Shown: piece after piece, positions 54,362-63,744 of the stretch
Layout: each line of letters begins with the position of its first letter
How positions within the stretch are numbered: the stretch's first letter is position 1
From: Candidatus Aquicultor sp.
Lineage (GTDB): Bacteria; Actinomycetota; Aquicultoria; Aquicultorales; Aquicultoraceae
Assembly: GCA_036504445.1 (NCBI GenBank)
Contig: DASXVE010000006.1
Span: 1-64,000, forward strand
Reading direction: 5' to 3'
DNA: 64,000 nucleotides
Notes under the pieces: model-generated
What the model saw: the letters and a program-made list of their open reading frames with translations, nothing else
Told to the model about the DNA's origin: nothing
Databases searched by the model: none
Program-made: the position numbers and the translations under genes

Positions 54362-55270
54362 ATGGAAAACGGCATGCTTCATGAAGCAATGTTTTATGAA
54401 AAAAGGGAAGAAGGTAATGTTAAATGCAAGCTTTGCCCGCAGCTTTGCCTGATCGAGCCCGATGATACCGGTTATTGCTTCATTCGAAAAAATATTGACG
54501 GCGTGCTCTATGCGGTTGAATACGGCCGCATCAGCTCCGCGCATCTCGACCCGATCGAGAAGAAGCCCCTCTACAATTTTCACCCCGGAACAACCGTTTT
54601 TTCAATCGGTGCCCTCGGGTGTAATTTGCGCTGTCCTTGGTGTCAGAATTGGAGTATATCTCAGCCCAGCGCAAACTTCCCATCCATGTCCATTGATGAA
54701 GTTACCGACCAGTTTACCGAGCGTATGGCACCTGAACAGGCGGTAGAGCTTGCGAAAAAGTTCGAAACGAGTAGTTGCATTGGTGTAGCGTACACATACA
54801 ACGAGCCGTTCACCTGGTATGAATATGTGCGTGATATCGCCGTACTGGTTAAAGAGGCAAGTTTGCACAACATAATGGTGACCAACGGCTACGTGTTGCC
54901 GGAGCCGCTAAAGGAGCTTCTTCCGCTGATTGATGCTATGAATATCGACGTAAAGGGGTTTAGTGAGTCGTTTTACCATACGCTAGGAGGGCATCTACGC
55001 CCCGTACTAAAAACTGCCGAGACCGCAAAGGAATTCTGCCACGTAGAAATTACGAACCTGATTATTCCCGGTCTCAACGATAGCAAAGAAGATTTTGAGA
55101 AGCTCACCAATTGGATTGCAGAATCACTCGGGTCCGATACGCCGCTTCATTTTTCCCGGTACTTCCCGTCGTATAAGTTGGCGACCGAGCCGACACCGAT
55201 AGAAACCTTGCGCCTTGCCGAACAAGTCGCTCGCGAGCGACTTGAATTTGTCTACCTCGGAAACATCTAG
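54362..55270 (+). CDS. amrS: AmmeMemoRadiSam system radical SAM enzyme (AmrS-like)
   Basis: This 302-aa radical SAM protein has the cluster motif GALGCNLRCPWCQNW (Cys87, Cys91, Cys94) and an N-terminal Cys-rich region (CKLCPQLC). The family is named for its co-occurrence with AMMECR1 and Memo proteins, neither of which is next to it here. The substrate is unknown. A terminator-like hairpin lies 28 bp after the stop. Confidence 0.9.
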   Translation: MENGMLHEAMFYEKREEGNVKCKLCPQLCLIEPDDTGYCFIRKNIDGVLYAVEYGRISSAHLDPIEKKPLYNFHPGTTVFSIGALGCNLRCPWCQNWSISQPSANFPSMSIDEVTDQFTERMAPEQAVELAKKFETSSCIGVAYTYNEPFTWYEYVRDIAVLVKEASLHNIMVTNGYVLPEPLKELLPLIDAMNIDVKGFSESFYHTLGGHLRPVLKTAETAKEFCHVEITNLIIPGLNDSKEDFEKLTNWIAESLGSDTPLHFSRYFPSYKLATEPTPIETLRLAEQVARERLEFVYLGNI

Positions 55271-55297
55271 CACAATTTGAAAATAGGCAACATATAG

Positions 55298-55328
55298 CGC
55301 TACCCGCATGCCGAAAATGTGGGTAGCG
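55298..55328. repeat. Hairpin after amrS
   Basis: CGCTACCCGCAT (55298-55309) pairs with ATGTGGGTAGCG (55317-55328), one G-U pair, on a 7-nt loop. No T tract follows, so termination is uncertain. Confidence 0.6.
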
Positions 55329-55416
55329 TGGTCTTATGTGAAGATAAACCGGGTTGTTTTCATCACCGCATTACTGGTCTGCATGATCAGCTATTAGCCT
55401 TTGACAACCTGAATTC

Positions 55417-55511
55417 GGCCTATCATGGTAGTACGTGTAATCAAGCTAACATAAGGTATAGTTATTATGGTGATGATAGGCCTTTATATTATGGTAAGCC
55501 TATGTTATACT
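55417..55511 (+). promoter_or_regulatory. Inverted repeats and -10 box before the PHP gene
   Basis: GGCCTATCAT (55417-55426) and ATGATAGGCC (55473-55482) form a perfect 10+10 inverted repeat 46 bp apart. A second, imperfect pair, AACATAAGG (55447-55455) and CCTATGTT (55499-55506), partly overlaps it. TTGACA lies at 55401-55406 but has no well-spaced -10. TATACT at 55506-55511 could be a -10 box. This may be an operator loop or an RNA fold; I recognise no known riboswitch. Confidence 0.5.
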
Positions 55512-55563
55512 ACTAACAAAGATTGCTGTCTAATAGAGTTCGGCAAGGCGTGGGAAGAAAACC

Positions 55564-56298
55564 ATGAGAAAATATAGGATAGACCTGCATAATCACACAC
55601 CGCTCATACCGACGGATTATAAAGGCGATCCCACTACCAGCGGCGCCGATATCGTTGATACCGCGCTGGCAAAAGGAATCGATGTTTTTGCGGTAACCGA
55701 TCATGTATCGGTCGGGTTCTTTTCGCACGTACAGCGTGCCGCCGCAAAAGCGCAGGCGATAACCGGTCGCAAACTGCTCGTCATTCCCGGGAGCGAGCTT
55801 AAGATAACCTGGCTGGGCGATGAAGTGCACCTCATAACGCTCTTTCCACCTGCGGATGCCGAGAGGCTTTTTGAAGAGCTCATGTTGTTCCTCGGGGCAG
55901 AAGCGTCAGAGCGCGCGCTCGATAACCTGCCCATGATCACAATTGAAATGGACCCGGCCATCGTCATCGACGAAGTCAGCTCGCTTGGCGGCATATGCCA
56001 TATCGCCCACGTCGACCGCTATTTCGGCAATTACCGTTTGATGGACCGACCGATTATCGACCGTCTGATAAGTGAAACGCCGATTGCCGCCGTCGAGGTT
56101 ATCGATATAAGCAATAGCCAGATGCTAAAGAGCAGGACAAACGGGGTTAGGCACATTCATTCGTCTGATTCTCACTGCAACGATGAGATAGGCAGGCGCT
56201 TTGCAGAGATTTTTATGCACGAATTAAGCTTCGAGGGTCTCAAAGATGCGCTGATGTCACCGGCAACATCACTTGAGCAAGAATCCTACGCAGGCTAA
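55564..56298 (+). CDS. PHP-domain phosphoesterase
   Basis: A 244-aa metal-dependent phosphoesterase domain with metal-binding RIDLHNHTPL and AVTDHVSVGF, then PGSELKITW, CHIAHVDRYFG and HSSDSHCNDEIG. These are the PHP His/Asp ligands. The substrate (nucleotides, sugar phosphates or lipid phosphates) is not known. It starts just after an unusual pair of inverted repeats, which may control it. Confidence 0.9.
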   Translation: MRKYRIDLHNHTPLIPTDYKGDPTTSGADIVDTALAKGIDVFAVTDHVSVGFFSHVQRAAAKAQAITGRKLLVIPGSELKITWLGDEVHLITLFPPADAERLFEELMLFLGAEASERALDNLPMITIEMDPAIVIDEVSSLGGICHIAHVDRYFGNYRLMDRPIIDRLISETPIAAVEVIDISNSQMLKSRTNGVRHIHSSDSHCNDEIGRRFAEIFMHELSFEGLKDALMSPATSLEQESYAG

Positions 56299-56320
56299 AC
56301 AGCACGCCCACGCCACAGTT

Positions 56321-57634
56321 TTACTTATCAACTTTAAACGCGTTTAGCGTTTTCGGCCAGTAGATTCCGTTAAAGGGTTGCAGCTTGGCGCTGTAGTACT
56401 TTATGCGGTCGGTCAGGTTCAAAATTGTGGGCATCATATCTTTACCGTCGATTCGTCCCAATCCACCGGACACACACGCCTTTTCGTTGAACTCCCGCAC
56501 CGAATCAGGCCAGGTATTTCGACCCAGCATGAGAAGTGGGACAGCTTCGCCGGAATGAAGCAAATCCGTGCCGCTCGGGGTACTGTGGTCGCCGGTAATA
56601 ATAATGAGGTTCTCATCGCTTAGCAGGGGGCTATCAAAGAGATAGCCGAGTGCCGCATCGAGTTCGCTGATAACGGCGCGCTTTAAAAGCGGGTTTTTCT
56701 CGTGAGCGGCGTGGTCGGGCCCTTTGGTATGCACGTGTACAAACTCGTAACCGTCATCGAATGCTTTTTCTGCCAGCTTGAGGCGGTTTACCAGGTCGTC
56801 TTGCCAGTCGGGCAGGTATTTAACGCCGATCCAATCCATGCCGAGCTCAGTCGCAATACCGTTATAGATGATTCCCGATGATATACTTGCCGCCTTGAAC
56901 CCGTAAAGCTTCTCGAACGGAATAAGCTCGCGCTTTCGACCGCACCATTTTATCAACAGGAAATTCGCCGGTAGCTTACCGTGCGCTTTTTGCTCCGCGT
57001 TAATCGAGTGATTCGAAAGCTCTTTGTAAACCAATTGCAAATACGCGTTCAGGCATGCGGCGGTTTTTGCCGCTTTTTTGGGCTCTTTGGTGCCCTCTAG
57101 CGGTTCGACCGTAATAATCGGTAAACCTTCGAGGTATGGATCCGCATCGGTGACGTCTTCACTTACATCGCCTCTCAGGTAGAGGATACCTTGTTTTTGC
57201 GAGTTAAATACAAACTCGCAGGAGACGCCGCCCAGCTCAAAACGGCCGATGTTCTCAGCCAGCTGTGCGCAGAAATTGTCTGCCATATCAATCGGGCGCT
57301 CGACCACAGTTAGTGAGCCGTCTTTTTGCTCTTCAACCGCGCAAAACAAACCTCGATACACAACCTCATCGGTTGAAAGAGGCATTCCCTCGCCGACAGT
57401 CTCGAACACACCTCTGCCCGGGTATTGTTCGAGCGGATAGCCGAAGATGACGAAATGAGCGACTTCGCTCCCCGGTGCAAGGCCCCGGCCAAGCGGCTGC
57501 AAAAGCCCGGTCATGCCAAGGCTTGCAAGTCTGTCGAGGTTCGGTGTATCTGCCGCCTCAAGGGGTGTCATATTGCCGATCTCCGGCCAGCAGCGGTCTG
57601 CAAGCCCATCCAGGATTATAAGTAGCGCTCTCAC
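56321..57634 (-). CDS. apgM: Cofactor-independent phosphoglycerate mutase, archaeal type
   Basis: This 437-aa enzyme of the alkaline-phosphatase superfamily has LLIILDGLADR at the N-terminus, TPLEAADTPNLDRLA (Thr/Ser nucleophile region), and the metal site GDHSTPSG with VHVHTKGPDHAAH. It interconverts 2- and 3-phosphoglycerate. The GTG start overlaps the stop of the gene upstream by four bases, so the two are coupled. Confidence 0.92.
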   Translation of the reverse strand: MRALLIILDGLADRCWPEIGNMTPLEAADTPNLDRLASLGMTGLLQPLGRGLAPGSEVAHFVIFGYPLEQYPGRGVFETVGEGMPLSTDEVVYRGLFCAVEEQKDGSLTVVERPIDMADNFCAQLAENIGRFELGGVSCEFVFNSQKQGILYLRGDVSEDVTDADPYLEGLPIITVEPLEGTKEPKKAAKTAACLNAYLQLVYKELSNHSINAEQKAHGKLPANFLLIKWCGRKRELIPFEKLYGFKAASISSGIIYNGIATELGMDWIGVKYLPDWQDDLVNRLKLAEKAFDDGYEFVHVHTKGPDHAAHEKNPLLKRAVISELDAALGYLFDSPLLSDENLIIITGDHSTPSGTDLLHSGEAVPLLMLGRNTWPDSVREFNEKACVSGGLGRIDGKDMMPTILNLTDRIKYYSAKLQPFNGIYWPKTLNAFKVDK

Positions 57635-58443
57635 GAAGCGGTTCCTCCTTGTAAGGTAATAACATTTTTTATGATCGCCCGGTAATCAATAGCCGGTATA
57701 TAGTTTCGCTCGCCTACACTATTTTTCAGCCACACATCGATTATCACCCGGCCGCAGGGGATGAGAAACTCATCCAGGTAACGCCGGTGCACCGCTTCAT
57801 CGTAAGGAACCGTACCGTCAATATTTTTAAAATTGCCGCTGTGCACGCATTTAAGCTGGCGCTGGCCTTGCTTCCAGCCGCTTCCGACGATAGCTTCAAT
57901 CTGCGCGTTATCATCGATATCCCGTACGGGTAAGAGCAGCGTGATGCCGGCATGCGCCAGTATATCCCGCTCAGCGTCAATTGTCGAAGCGGTTTGGCTC
58001 AGTTTAATACAGCCCTGGTGAAGATCACGCTCACCCGAGATAATCGGCGCTTTCCCGAGCGCCAAGGATAGCGGCACTCTGCATAAATGCATATAAAGAT
58101 GACATGCGAGGCACGGCGAAAACATTCCATGTCTGTCAAAAAGAACGGTACTATAGCGACCGTTAAGAGCAGCCCAGAGCGAAGGGTTTCCAAGCACGAT
58201 AAGATCGAGAACGGTGCAGTCGCCGCCGAGGCGTTCCTTGAGTACTTCGAGGTTGCCGTTGATAACATCCCAGTCACCATACTCGGTACCGGTATACACG
58301 GCTGTTGGCAGTATGACCTTGACGGCGTGCGTTTGACAGGCTGTAATAAGCGCCGCGATGCTGTCACGGCCGGCAATCTCACCAATCGCGAGACCCTTAG
58401 CGTCTCTAAGCGCTGCAATCCGTTGCGACGTTATCGAAGCCAA
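57631..58443 (-). CDS. PP-loop/HUP-like protein of unknown function
   Basis: The segment KGLAIGEIAGRDSIAALITAC resembles the SGGxDS ATP-pyrophosphatase loop with GRDS in its place, and HGMFSPCLACHLYMHLC has the Cys/His look of PP-loop tRNA- or nucleotide-modifying enzymes. The family is not known to me. The TTG at 58443 gives 270 aa. The frame continues upstream (QLILKDGNIEHP) to ATT 58515 with no standard start, so the true N-terminus is probably longer. The gene is directly upstream of and coupled to apgM. Confidence 0.6.
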   Translation of the reverse strand: MASITSQRIAALRDAKGLAIGEIAGRDSIAALITACQTHAVKVILPTAVYTGTEYGDWDVINGNLEVLKERLGGDCTVLDLIVLGNPSLWAALNGRYSTVLFDRHGMFSPCLACHLYMHLCRVPLSLALGKAPIISGERDLHQGCIKLSQTASTIDAERDILAHAGITLLLPVRDIDDNAQIEAIVGSGWKQGQRQLKCVHSGNFKNIDGTVPYDEAVHRRYLDEFLIPCGRVIIDVWLKNSVGERNYIPAIDYRAIIKNVITLQGGTAS

Positions 58444-58515
58444 CGGATGCTCTATGTTGCCGTCTTTTAGTATCAGCTGTCCGGTATCGATGGTGCTACC
58501 CCCGTTGTTCTCAAT

Positions 58516-58530
58516 TCACATATAATGTGA
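58516..58530. promoter_or_regulatory. Palindrome between the divergent genes at 58443 and 58757
   Basis: TCACAT-ATA-ATGTGA is a perfect 15-bp palindrome holding TATAAT on the plus strand (58521-58526). It lies at the upstream edge of the PP-loop-like gene and 230 bp before the molybdopterin gene, so it may act as an operator for either. The rest of 58531-58756 holds no gene. Confidence 0.5.
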
Positions 58531-58756
58531 TTATCGACACATTCCCCATCTTGTTAAGATGAAAATTTGCCGGTTCGAACCATTCTTAAGACGTTCTGTG
58601 CCTCACAATATTAATTACCATCTTAATATAAGATACATTAGATACCAATTTGTTTTTAATTGTCATACATATGCTGTTGTCGTTGCCCAAATTTTAGTAT
58701 CATTAGTAGAAATCGGTATGAGTATTAATCAGACGTAGCACGAACCGGAGCGGTGG

Positions 58757-60703
58757 ATGACAGAACGCCAGATAATCAAAACAACCTGTCCACGAGATTG
58801 TCCTGACACATGTGGTATTGATGCCTACGTCACAGCCGGAACGATCGTAGGTCTCTCAGGAGACAACTCCCACGCCATTACGCATAAATTCCTTTGCAGG
58901 AAAGCGCTCAATTTTGGAAAACGAGTCTACAGCCAGGATAGAGTGGTGCACCCGCTGCAAAAAGTGGATGGGAATTGGCAGCAAATCTCCTGGGGCGATG
59001 CGCTCGAAACAATTACCGATCGCATCAAATCCACGATTGATGAATTCGGCAGCCTGGCGATACTGCATTACCAGAGCGCCGGCTCTCTTGGCGCTCTTAA
59101 GATGCTCAACAAGCGGTTCTTTAACCTGATCGGCGGGGTAACCGAAGCTTCCGGGAGCTTGTGCGGCGGCGCCGGAATCGCAGGGCAAACACTCGATTTC
59201 GGCTACAGGACATGTCATGACCCACTCGATTTATTAAACTCAAAGTTTATTATTCTCTGGGGGCGCAACCCATCAGAGACAAACATCCATCTGGTACCGA
59301 TTCTTAAGGAAGCTCGATCAAGGGGTGCTCGCATAGTTCTGATCGACCCGGTAGCATCGGATACCTCCAAATTCTGCGACATGCATATCGCTCCCAGACC
59401 CGGGATGGACGGCTATCTGGCTATTGCGATGGCAAAAGTTATTACCGGCGAATGTTTGCACGACAGCGACTTCATTGATAATTACGGTCAAAATTACGAT
59501 GCCTATCAGGGTATTCTTAACTCAATATCACTTGAAGAGGCATCGGCGGCATGCGGCGTTGATATTAAACGCATTGAGCTGTGTGCCCGTCATTATGCGA
59601 AAGCCAAACCGGCGGCCATTGTTCTGGGTTGGGGCATGCAGCGCTATGAGTGGGGGGCGGAAACGTTTCGCTTTATCGATGCGCTCGGCGCAATTACAGG
59701 AAACATCGGTGTTTCCGGCGGAGGTGTGAGCCACGGGCGGGACGAAGCCGAATACTTCGACCAATCGGTAAAAGGCAAAGAATTTGCGAAACATACACGA
59801 AAAGTACGAAAGCCGATGCTCGGTGAAGCGCTTGGAAAGCTTAACGAGCCGCAGGTAAAGCTGGCGTTCATCAATGGAGCCAACCCGCTGAATCAATCGC
59901 CCGATCTCAAATCGGTAAAAAACGCCTTTAAGAAGATCGATTTTGTCGTCGTATTGGAACAGTTTATGACCGATACGGCCGAGAGCGCGGACATCGTACT
60001 TCCGGTTACCACGTATCTCGAGGAAGCTGATATCGTCGGTAGCTACTGGCATAGTTACGTTGGTCTCGTAAACCCTATTATCAAGCCAATCGGGGAGGCG
60101 AAATCCGATCTCGAGATTTACCAACTCCTCGCCGAGCGCCTTGGATTTGGCGCTGAGATGGGAGGCAGTCCTGAACAATGGATCAGACGGTTAATAAAAC
60201 CCCTGGAAAATGGCGGTATAACATTTAATTCGCTTAAAGCCGGAAACATGCGTATCCCGTTTATAGAAGACGTTCCGTTTTCAGACAAAAATTTCAAAAC
60301 GGACTCGGGCAAGTTCAATTTTGTAACAGAGTTTTCCAGACCCGTATTTGGATCGGATGAATACCCGCTCGTATTGCTTTCAACCCACTCCCGGCAGTGG
60401 ATGCATTCGCAAGTACTGCCGAACGAGCATAAAGAAAAGCTCACAGCACGTATACATCCAGTAACTGCAGGCAATTACGGTATCTCGGATGGCGAAACAG
60501 TCTTCATTGTCTCGTCCAAGGGCAAAGTGGCAGCACAGTTTTGTTGCACGGAAGGCGTGCGAGAAGGCGTCGTTGAGGTCAAACAAGGCCATTGGGCAAA
60601 ATATCACCAATCACTCAACCAGGTAACAGAAGCAATCATGAGCCGTGACGGTCAAAACGCCTGTTACTATCAAACCACTGTAAAACTTCAAAAAACTCGT
60701 TAG
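58757..60703 (+). CDS. Molybdopterin-dependent oxidoreductase, DMSO reductase family
   Basis: This 648-aa protein has an N-terminal 4Fe-4S site CPRDCPDTC with a later Cys47 (Cys11, 15, 19 and 47), and molybdopterin-binding segments FIILWGRNPSETN and GVSGGG. The metal ligand region reads ASGSLCGG with Cys136 as the likely ligand. The C-terminal cofactor domain includes VLLSTHSRQWMHSQ. No signal peptide and no membrane or Fe-S subunit genes are nearby, so a soluble single-subunit enzyme is likely. The substrate is unknown. ATG follows GGAGCGGTGG. Confidence 0.92.
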   Translation: MTERQIIKTTCPRDCPDTCGIDAYVTAGTIVGLSGDNSHAITHKFLCRKALNFGKRVYSQDRVVHPLQKVDGNWQQISWGDALETITDRIKSTIDEFGSLAILHYQSAGSLGALKMLNKRFFNLIGGVTEASGSLCGGAGIAGQTLDFGYRTCHDPLDLLNSKFIILWGRNPSETNIHLVPILKEARSRGARIVLIDPVASDTSKFCDMHIAPRPGMDGYLAIAMAKVITGECLHDSDFIDNYGQNYDAYQGILNSISLEEASAACGVDIKRIELCARHYAKAKPAAIVLGWGMQRYEWGAETFRFIDALGAITGNIGVSGGGVSHGRDEAEYFDQSVKGKEFAKHTRKVRKPMLGEALGKLNEPQVKLAFINGANPLNQSPDLKSVKNAFKKIDFVVVLEQFMTDTAESADIVLPVTTYLEEADIVGSYWHSYVGLVNPIIKPIGEAKSDLEIYQLLAERLGFGAEMGGSPEQWIRRLIKPLENGGITFNSLKAGNMRIPFIEDVPFSDKNFKTDSGKFNFVTEFSRPVFGSDEYPLVLLSTHSRQWMHSQVLPNEHKEKLTARIHPVTAGNYGISDGETVFIVSSKGKVAAQFCCTEGVREGVVEVKQGHWAKYHQSLNQVTEAIMSRDGQNACYYQTTVKLQKTR

Positions 60704-60838
60704 TTTCCTTAAAAACTCACTAATTTCCCTCAATATTCCCTGGAATTTGCCGAAAGATATAGGGATAGACGAATTGCGCGTAGCTTTAATGATTGAGCCA
60801 GTAGTCGATTAACTATCTTGCCAGGGGATGGAAGAGGT

Positions 60839-61867
60839 TTGACAAAAACTGTTAAAGAATTAAGAAAACAATACATGCGCATACATAGTCAGCGCTCATC
60901 TCTATCGAGGCTGGGCATAGCTACAGTAATCCTCGGGATTTCTTCCGTTGGCTTTGTTATTGCTCCAGCCTGGCTACCTCTCAACCAAGCCGTTAACCTT
61001 CGTTTTGGATGTGCTTCAGTGATCGTATTCGTATTCGGATCAGCGGTTTCTCATATACTGACAACGCGACTGATCATGAAATCGATGAATATGATGGCCG
61101 AAGAACTCACCCAGGTTGCCGCCTCTGGTGACTACAAAAAGCGTATCCAAGCTATAGGCGGCATAGCCGGTCCTTTAGTTTTAGAGATCAACCACTTACT
61201 TAAAACAACCGATGACAATAACGAGCGCATAGTTGAAATGACCGATATTATTTACCAGCGCGAGCAGGAAAACCAGGTTCTATGGCTTGAGATCGAGCAT
61301 AACCTCTGTCTTGCAAAGGAAGATGCCGAACGCGACGGGCTCACAAATCTATATAATCGCAAGTGCGTTGACCAGAGATTTGAATACGAGCTCGAAAAAG
61401 CCAAGCATGCCGGTTACCCGGTATCGGCGCTTATGGCGGATCTAGATCACTTTAAGCATGTCAATGATACCTACGGTCACCAGGTTGGCGATGAGGTATT
61501 GAAGATATTTGCGGAGACACTATGGCATTCGGTGCGCGTAGATGATATTGCAGCCCGTTATGGTGGAGAAGAATTCATAGTCGTCCTACCTAATACGGCG
61601 ATAGAGGACGCTATGCATGTTGCCTCTCGTATTAATGCCGAGTTTACAAAAGCGGTCGAGCGCGAGCTTTCGGATGTAGACGGGCTCAGTTGTACGGTAA
61701 GTATCGGCGTTGCTGATTGCCCGGCGCATGCACAAACCAAAGACGACCTCGTTGCGGCAGCAGATGCCGCGCTCTTCGACGCTAAAGAACATGGCCGAAA
61801 TCGTGTCGTGTATTACGGGGACATGCATCCCGATCAAAGCGCCCTACATAATAAGAAAAGCGCATAG
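60839..61867 (+). CDS. Membrane-bound diguanylate cyclase (GGDEF)
   Basis: Two membrane helices (about 20-42 and 48-68), a coiled-coil linker (DIIYQREQENQVLWLEIEHN) and a GGDEF domain with LYNRKCVDQRF, DLDHFKHVND and the active-site RYGGEEF. GGEEF is catalytically competent, so c-di-GMP synthesis is expected. No EAL domain. The TTG start at 60839 is a moderate-confidence choice; TTG 60818 and other in-frame starts are possible. It may regulate the surface polymer or motility. Confidence 0.88.
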   Translation: MTKTVKELRKQYMRIHSQRSSLSRLGIATVILGISSVGFVIAPAWLPLNQAVNLRFGCASVIVFVFGSAVSHILTTRLIMKSMNMMAEELTQVAASGDYKKRIQAIGGIAGPLVLEINHLLKTTDDNNERIVEMTDIIYQREQENQVLWLEIEHNLCLAKEDAERDGLTNLYNRKCVDQRFEYELEKAKHAGYPVSALMADLDHFKHVNDTYGHQVGDEVLKIFAETLWHSVRVDDIAARYGGEEFIVVLPNTAIEDAMHVASRINAEFTKAVERELSDVDGLSCTVSIGVADCPAHAQTKDDLVAAADAALFDAKEHGRNRVVYYGDMHPDQSALHNKKSA

Positions 61868-61891
61868 TCCTGCTAGGTTATCGATGCTTTA

Positions 61892-62902
61892 TTAGGTTAA
61901 AAGACCCGCATTCCGCTGCTGAGATAATGCCTCGTTTAGGAATTTGCTAATATCTTTATTTGTACGACGGGCGCCGATCGCGCCGATATGACCGCATTGG
62001 TAGCGCTGAATCCTCGGTTTCCCCCAGGCATCCCACAACCGTTCAATCGATTCGCACGGAATAAATGAATCGTGCCGGGCTTCGGCAAGGAAGATGCGCT
62101 CTGCCGGCACGAGCGGCTTATTATATTGGAGCTCCCACTGTGCGAGCAGGTGAGCGGCATGCCTATCCGATTCTTTTTCCAGCCCCGCCGCAATTACACC
62201 GGTTTTCGTATCTGCACGTGTTTCTGCTACAGAGCCTTTGAAAAGCTGCAACGGTGAGGTTACCGGCGCCAGCAGTATTGCGTAGTTAACCTTACGGACC
62301 GCTGTAGCGACTAAACCCGCTACATATGCGCCAAGGTTGAATCCCAATAACCCGATTTTCTGTTCACCATTACCGGTCAGCCAGGTTATAAGAGCCAAGA
62401 CGTCTTTTACCGCCTGTTGCAGCGCTTCGAATACGTCGCGCGGGTTACCGCTCACGAACTGTTTACCGCTTGCCGATCGCTTCACGGAACGCTCCATATG
62501 ATATGGCAGTGTTATCAACACACAGTCATGGCCCTGCTTTGTGAGGTTAAGCGCATGGGCCTCGGCCCGCTTATAACGGCGTTCAAATAAACCGTGCAGG
62601 ATAATAATAGTTGACTTAGGCAGACCGTTCTTGTGTTTGAAGTAATGGCCGAATACTGTGTTGTTCGTTGTAGATGCTGTTGTGATCTTGCTGGGAAATG
62701 CAAATTGGAATACATCCAGCGGTCCTTGTGCGGCCGTGTGCTTAAGGAAAATCTTCGGTGTTTTAAGGACTCTTTTCGGTGGATGCGGAAGCTTTTCAAT
62801 GAAATCCAGGCCCAAATTGTCGAATCCGTTTAACCCGGCCCGTCGGGGTGAAACCGATGGCATACTTACCTTATCCAGTGTGTGGGCGATGATTTTATTC
62901 AT
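61892..62902 (-). CDS. Alpha/beta hydrolase
   Basis: A 336-aa alpha/beta hydrolase-fold protein with STIIILHGLFERR (oxyanion HG), the nucleophile region IGLLGFNLGAYVAG, where Asn replaces the expected Ser of GxSxG, and a late His in YQCGHIGAIG. The change at the nucleophile position (G-F-N-L-G) suggests it may be inactive or use another nucleophile. I chose ATG 62902 (MNKIIAHTLD) after AGAGAGAG; a longer frame starts at 63022. Confidence 0.8.
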   Translation of the reverse strand: MNKIIAHTLDKVSMPSVSPRRAGLNGFDNLGLDFIEKLPHPPKRVLKTPKIFLKHTAAQGPLDVFQFAFPSKITTASTTNNTVFGHYFKHKNGLPKSTIIILHGLFERRYKRAEAHALNLTKQGHDCVLITLPYHMERSVKRSASGKQFVSGNPRDVFEALQQAVKDVLALITWLTGNGEQKIGLLGFNLGAYVAGLVATAVRKVNYAILLAPVTSPLQLFKGSVAETRADTKTGVIAAGLEKESDRHAAHLLAQWELQYNKPLVPAERIFLAEARHDSFIPCESIERLWDAWGKPRIQRYQCGHIGAIGARRTNKDISKFLNEALSQQRNAGLLT

Positions 62903-63220
62903 GCAACGACTCTCTCTGTAATCTAAAAGACTCACTTTGGTAGAGTGGCCTACGTGTTGGTTAGTGAGCCAGGCAGCCGGTATCCGAATACTATTGTTAA
63001 CAAATAAAGCAGATAATATCAACGAGCATTTTTACCGGATTTAAAGTTGAGTTATTAAATTTGCAGGTAAAAGTTAAGTAATAGAGAAAAGCAATTAAGA
63101 AAAGTGATAAATTCGGTCAAGGTCGGCAAGTGGCAGATAATCGACCTATATAATAGTAAGCTATCGAGACATCAAGTTGTAGAGCCATAGAATTAAAGAA
63201 TTATAGAGTACGGGGGCATA

Positions 63221-63523
63221 ATGAATATACCCAAGTGGATTAATCTTGCATTAAGTATACTTGCTTTCATCGTTGTAATTGTCAGGATTCGGTATGGACT
63301 AAAAGCATATGGCGCCCGTAAGAGTATTTTTGGTGGGAACAAACGCTACTTAAGGATCGGGCTTATCGCAAATGTTGGATATGCCATTGTCGCCTTTCTT
63401 CTTTCCGCTTATTTTCTCCTCCTTTATATGGGAAGCAGCGCTGCAACGCCCGTTTTTGAGGTAATGCTGCTCCTTCTTCTGGTCGTACTCATAGTTGAAG
63501 CGACGTTTAAACATAGGGGATAG
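63221..63523 (+). CDS. Small membrane protein
   Basis: A 100-aa protein with three hydrophobic stretches (LALSILAFIVVIVRI; IGLIANVGYAIVAFLLSAYFLLLYM; VMLLLLLVVLIVEATF) and a short basic loop between the first two. ATG follows GGGGGCAT. Family not recognised. A TATAAT at 63149-63154 may be its -10 box. Confidence 0.7.
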   Translation: MNIPKWINLALSILAFIVVIVRIRYGLKAYGARKSIFGGNKRYLRIGLIANVGYAIVAFLLSAYFLLLYMGSSAATPVFEVMLLLLLVVLIVEATFKHRG

Positions 63524-63625
63524 GGGTATAATCATCCCAATACCGGGGAATAGTAACTATGTTACAATTGCAACTTCGTAGTTACATATAATTGCGTTAA
63601 ATACCAAATATTTACTAAATATGTG

Positions 63626-63654
63626 TTGACATTATTTAATTTTATATATACCAT
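63626..63654 (+). promoter_or_regulatory. Promoter for the terminal operon
   Basis: TTGACA (63626-63631), a 17-bp A/T-rich spacer and TACCAT (63649-63654), with alternate TATATA overlapping. It points at the 22-codon ORF and the gene after it. Confidence 0.6.
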
Positions 63655-63663
63655 AGGGGGTAT

Positions 63664-63732
63664 ATGGCAGCACAGCCTCAACAGGCAAGCTGTAAAACCC
63701 AATGCCCAATGGGCACTATCGATAAGCGGTAG
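63664..63732 (+). CDS. 22-residue peptide with Cys-x3-Cys
   Basis: ATG GCA GCA at 63664 follows GGGGGT (63656-63661), a strong ribosome-binding site, and the frame ends at TAG 63730-63732. The peptide is MAAQPQQASCKTQCPMGTID plus KR. Its stop is immediately followed by AGGAGGGA, the site for the next gene, so translation may be coupled. It could be a leader peptide or a small metal-binding protein; no family recognised. Confidence 0.55.
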   Translation: MAAQPQQASCKTQCPMGTIDKR

Positions 63733-63744
63733 GAGGGATTGCTA

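Noticed and set aside
59528-60178. Minus-strand frame of 216 codons inside the molybdopterin gene
   Set aside because: Wholly inside a well-supported gene with conserved motifs and without a ribosome-binding site of its own.
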